DNA from: an uncultured Collinsella sp.
GTDB lineage: Bacteria > Actinomycetota > Coriobacteriia > Coriobacteriales > Coriobacteriaceae
Reading direction: 5' to 3'
Assembly (NCBI GenBank): GCA_900542305.1
Contig: UQMU01000053.1
Span: 1-7,085 of the forward strand
DNA: 7,085 bases
Shown here: positions 4,615 through 7,085 of the stretch, piece after piece
Layout: the number at the start of each line of letters is the position of its first letter
Numbering within the stretch: the first letter of the stretch is position 1
The notes under the pieces: generated by a model
What the model saw: only the letters and a program-made list of their open reading frames with translations
Database searches by the model: none
Told to the model about the DNA's origin: nothing
Position numbers and translations under genes: made by a program

Positions 4615-6985
4615 CGACAACGCGCTGGTGGTGGCGCTCGATACCTCGACCGACATGCTTGCCTGCGCGGCAAGCTGGATTGATGGGCAGACGGGCGAGA
4701 CGAAGCTCGTGAGTGGCGACCACATGTGTCGCCGTCACGCCAACGTTGAGCTCGTGAATACCGTTGATGGCGTGCTGGCTCAAGTCGGTCTGGATCGCAG
4801 CGATGTTGGTTGCTACGTGGTCGGCCGCGGCCCGGGGTCGTTTACGGGTGTGCGCATCGGCATCTCCACTGCCAAGGGCCTCGCGCGCGGTGCCAATGTT
4901 CCGCTGCTGGGCGTGTCGACGCTCGACGCTTGCGCTTGGACGGCGTGGAAGGCTGGCGTGCGCGGCAAGCTTGGTATCTTGGCCGATGCCATGCGCGGTG
5001 AGGTATATCCGGCACTATATATGCTGGGCGATGAGGGTCCCGAGCGTCAATTTGAGCGCGAACACGTGGTCAAGGCCGCCGTGGCGCTCGATGAGTGGCG
5101 CCGAGCAGCGGACTGGGACCAGGTTCAGCTGACCGGTGACGGTCTCGTGCGCTATGGCAAGCTGCTGGGTGAGGACGAGACCGCCCGCTGCGTGGAGCGC
5201 GACCTGTGGTGGCCTTCGGGCGAGGGCTTGCTGCTCGCGCACGCTGCGGGTGACGGCGATCCGGCTCGCGTCCTGCCGATTTACACGCGCCTTTCGGATG
5301 CCGAGGAAAACGAGCGCAAGCGTCTTGGTCTTGCCGAGAGTGCGCAGAGCGAAATTACGGGCGTTGCCGATGAGCTCGCCGGTCGTCATCTGCAGTTCCG
5401 TCCCATGGGCGCGGCGGATGCCGAGGGCGCGAGCGCGCTAGAGGCTGCCTGCTTTGAAGGTGCCGGACACGAGGCGTGGACGCCGGGCATGTTCCTGTCC
5501 GAACTGGGCGAGGACGTCGCTGCGCCGCGTAGTTGGTGGGTGGCACACGACGACGGCAAGCTGCTGGGCCTTGCCGGCGGTATGGTCGTGGACGGTGATG
5601 TGCAGATTCTGGATGTCGCCGTCGACTCGGCACATCGCCGTGAGGGCATTGCCCGCAAGCTGCTGTCGCATGTGAGCTATGATGCCCAGATGCTCGGCTG
5701 CACCACGGCTTCGCTCGAGGTCGAGGACGGCAAAGAGGGCGCGATTGCGCTCTATGCCGCTCTGGGCTTTACCGAGGTGGGTCGTCGTCGTGGCTACTAC
5801 GGTGTCGGCAAAGACGCCATCGTCATGACGGCCCCACTTCCCCTCGTACTTCCGGTCGATAACGCCTCGCCCGAGCCGACGGCAGCCGAGCAACGCGTAT
5901 GGCCGCTGCCTGCGCCTGGGCGCTCCGAGGGGGAGCGCGCCGAAATTGAGCGCCGCCGCCTGGTGCTCGCTATCGAGAGTTCCTGCGACGAGACGGCCGT
6001 GGCGATTATCGATGCGGATGGCAATATGCTGGCCAACCAGGTGTCGACACAGATTGATTTTCATGCCCGCTTTGGCGGCGTGGTGCCCGAGATCGCCTCG
6101 CGCAAACACGTTGAGGTGATTGTGAGTGTCGTGGATGCGGCGCTCGAGGATGCCGCAGCATCGCTTGGTCTTGAGGGTGGAGCCATTGCTCCCAGCGAGC
6201 TTGCCGCCGTGGGCGTGACACAGGGTCCGGGCCTGGTGGGCGCCCTCGTGGTGGGCGTTGCCTTTGCCAAAGGCTTTGCCTACGCTGCCGGTAAGCCGCT
6301 CGTATGCGTCAACCATCTGGAGGGGCACCTGTTTGCCAACCTGCTGGCGCAACCCGACCTCAAACCGCCGTTTATCTTCACGCTTGTCTCGGGTGGGCAC
6401 ACCATGCTCGTGCACGTGAAGGCGTGGGGCGACTACGAGGTGCTCGGTGAGACGCTCGACGACGCTGTGGGCGAGGCCTTCGACAAGGTAGCCAAGGCGT
6501 TGGGTCTGGGCTATCCCGGTGGCCCCATCATTTCCAAGCTGGCCGAGACGGGCAACCCCAAGGCGATCGATTTCCCCCGTGCGCTTAACAGCAGGGGAGA
6601 CTATCGCTTCTCGCTTTCGGGCCTTAAAACCGCTGTGACGCTCTACATTGAACAGGAGACCAAGGCCGGGCGCACGATTCACCTGCCCGATCTGGCAGCT
6701 TCGTTTGAGGCAGCTGTCTTTGACGTGCAGTACAAGAAGGCCAAAAACGCATTGCACGCTACCGGATGCAAGGAATACTGCATCGGTGGCGGCGTCTCGG
6801 CCAACCCGCATCTGCGCGAGATGATGATCAAGAAGCTTGGGCGTCAGGGGATTCGCGTAACGGTGCCGCCCTTGTCTGCCTGTACCGATAACGCCGCCAT
6901 GATCGCGGAGGTCGTTCGCCGTAAATTCGACCGAGGTGAAATCTCGCCGTTCGACGTCGACGCCGATCCGAACATGACGCTGTAG
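4601..6985 (+). CDS. tsaD: Three-domain fusion TsaB - RimI - TsaD (t6A tRNA modification plus N-acetyltransferase)
   Basis: A single uninterrupted 794-residue frame joins three proteins that are usually separate. Residues 1 to about 235 are TsaB, the non-catalytic partner of TsaD: LDTST (13-17), RGPGSFTGVR (76-85), and an end at LPIYTRLSDAE. Residues about 264-410 are a RimI-type GNAT acetyltransferase: acetyl-CoA loop RREGIA (346-351), LEV with Glu373, ALY with Tyr385 (the E. coli catalytic pair has the same 12-residue spacing), and RRGYYG. Residues about 453-794 are TsaD, which transfers the threonylcarbamoyl group to A37 of tRNA: IESSCDETA (458-466), HLEGH with metal ligands His572 and His576, SGGHT (597-601), SGLKT (673-677), GGGVSAN (729-735) and CTDNAAM with ligand Asp763. 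Linkers are about 236-263 (charged) and 411-452 (Pro/Ala-rich). All TsaD metal ligands are present. The start overlaps tsaE by 14 nt; AAGG at 4588-4591 is a weak Shine-Dalgarno. In most bacteria these are three genes. Confidence 0.95.
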   Translation: MSLHNDNALVVALDTSTDMLACAASWIDGQTGETKLVSGDHMCRRHANVELVNTVDGVLAQVGLDRSDVGCYVVGRGPGSFTGVRIGISTAKGLARGANVPLLGVSTLDACAWTAWKAGVRGKLGILADAMRGEVYPALYMLGDEGPERQFEREHVVKAAVALDEWRRAADWDQVQLTGDGLVRYGKLLGEDETARCVERDLWWPSGEGLLLAHAAGDGDPARVLPIYTRLSDAEENERKRLGLAESAQSEITGVADELAGRHLQFRPMGAADAEGASALEAACFEGAGHEAWTPGMFLSELGEDVAAPRSWWVAHDDGKLLGLAGGMVVDGDVQILDVAVDSAHRREGIARKLLSHVSYDAQMLGCTTASLEVEDGKEGAIALYAALGFTEVGRRRGYYGVGKDAIVMTAPLPLVLPVDNASPEPTAAEQRVWPLPAPGRSEGERAEIERRRLVLAIESSCDETAVAIIDADGNMLANQVSTQIDFHARFGGVVPEIASRKHVEVIVSVVDAALEDAAASLGLEGGAIAPSELAAVGVTQGPGLVGALVVGVAFAKGFAYAAGKPLVCVNHLEGHLFANLLAQPDLKPPFIFTLVSGGHTMLVHVKAWGDYEVLGETLDDAVGEAFDKVAKALGLGYPGGPIISKLAETGNPKAIDFPRALNSRGDYRFSLSGLKTAVTLYIEQETKAGRTIHLPDLAASFEAAVFDVQYKKAKNALHATGCKEYCIGGGVSANPHLREMMIKKLGRQGIRVTVPPLSACTDNAAMIAEVVRRKFDRGEISPFDVDADPNMTL

Positions 6986-6996
6986 CTGGTACGGCG

Positions 6997-7018
6997 CGGT
7001 CCCCGGACGGAGGGGCCG
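6997..7018 (+). repeat. GC-rich hairpin just after the fusion gene
   Basis: CGG-CCCC (6997-6999, 7001-7004, with T7000 bulged) pairs with GGGG-CCG (7012-7018) around the loop GGACGGA. No T run follows, so it is not a standard intrinsic terminator. It lies 11 nt after the stop codon and could protect the mRNA 3' end or be chance in GC-rich sequence. Confidence 0.35.
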
Positions 7019-7047
7019 GATATAAGGTTTCCTGCTCTACAGTCCTG

Positions 7048-7084
7048 CGCAAGACGAAGGCCACATTAAGTGGCCTTCTTTGCG
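7048..7084 (+). terminator. Probable intrinsic terminator of the operon, possibly bidirectional
   Basis: A perfect 9-bp stem (7056-7064 GAAGGCCAC with 7070-7078 GTGGCCTTC, loop ATTAA) is followed by TTT at 7079-7081. A further 5 bp (7048-7052 CGCAA with 7080-7084 TTGCG) can extend it across a small internal loop. The window ends one base later, so the full T run cannot be judged. On the minus strand the same hairpin is followed by GTCTTGCG, only a weak T run. Confidence 0.65.
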
Positions 7085-7085
7085 T

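Noticed and set aside
5438..6811. A 457-codon open frame on the minus strand
   Set aside because: It lies opposite the RimI and TsaD domains, whose conserved motifs prove the + strand coding. Long antisense frames arise easily from GC-rich codon use, and its translation shows no family motif.
4601..6985. The triple fusion as an assembly or frameshift artefact
   Set aside because: The frame is open throughout, both linkers show the same codon style as the domains, and a single base error would more likely break than join frames. Resequencing would still be the final test.
6828..7064. A minus-strand GTG-started frame reaching into the downstream intergenic region
   Set aside because: Its start sits inside the terminator hairpin and it mostly overlaps the TsaD C-terminus in antisense. 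No motif supports it.

Overview
The window reads as one rightward operon from a mid- to high-GC actinobacterium, most likely a gut Coriobacteriia species close to Collinsella or Olsenella. The placement is inference. It rests on the gene order acpS, nnr, alr, tsaE, tsaB, rimI, tsaD, which is the familiar actinobacterial order, on base composition that looks close to 60% GC, and on a fused TsaB-RimI-TsaD protein that I associate with Coriobacteriia. No 16S or species marker is present.

Layout. Positions 1-161 hold no gene. They contain a nested inverted repeat ending in a short T run, read as the terminator or structured 3' end of an upstream transcript. Two candidate promoters with matching geometry and a strong Shine-Dalgarno sequence follow. 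Six genes then run on the + strand with almost no space between them: acpS (162-701), nnr (702-2318), alr (2321-3466), a family 4 uracil-DNA glycosylase (3475-4095), tsaE (4108-4614) and a 794-residue tsaB-rimI-tsaD fusion (4601-6985). Gaps are 0, 2, 8 and 12 nt, and the last junction is a 14-nt overlap, so co-transcription and translational coupling are likely. Positions 6986-7085 hold no gene but contain two hairpins; the second is a probable terminator at the window edge. I support no gene on the minus strand.

How the genes work together. They are housekeeping functions. AcpS activates acyl carrier protein for lipid synthesis. Nnr repairs hydrated NADH and NADPH. Alr supplies D-alanine for peptidoglycan. 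The glycosylase removes uracil from DNA. TsaE, TsaB and TsaD make the N6-threonylcarbamoyl-adenosine (t6A) modification at position 37 of ANN-decoding tRNAs, and the RimI domain is an N-alpha-acetyltransferase, classically for ribosomal protein S18. TsaC/TsaC2, which makes the threonylcarbamoyl-AMP intermediate, is not in the window.

The most notable item is the fusion, which places both core subunits of the t6A transferase and an acetyltransferase in one polypeptide. Secondary points are a roughly 50-residue helical tail on AcpS, the glycosylase sitting inside the operon, changed residues in the RimI and Nnr domains, and the structured leader. I see no mobile element, CRISPR array, tRNA or rRNA, and nothing that clearly amounts to a wholly new system.
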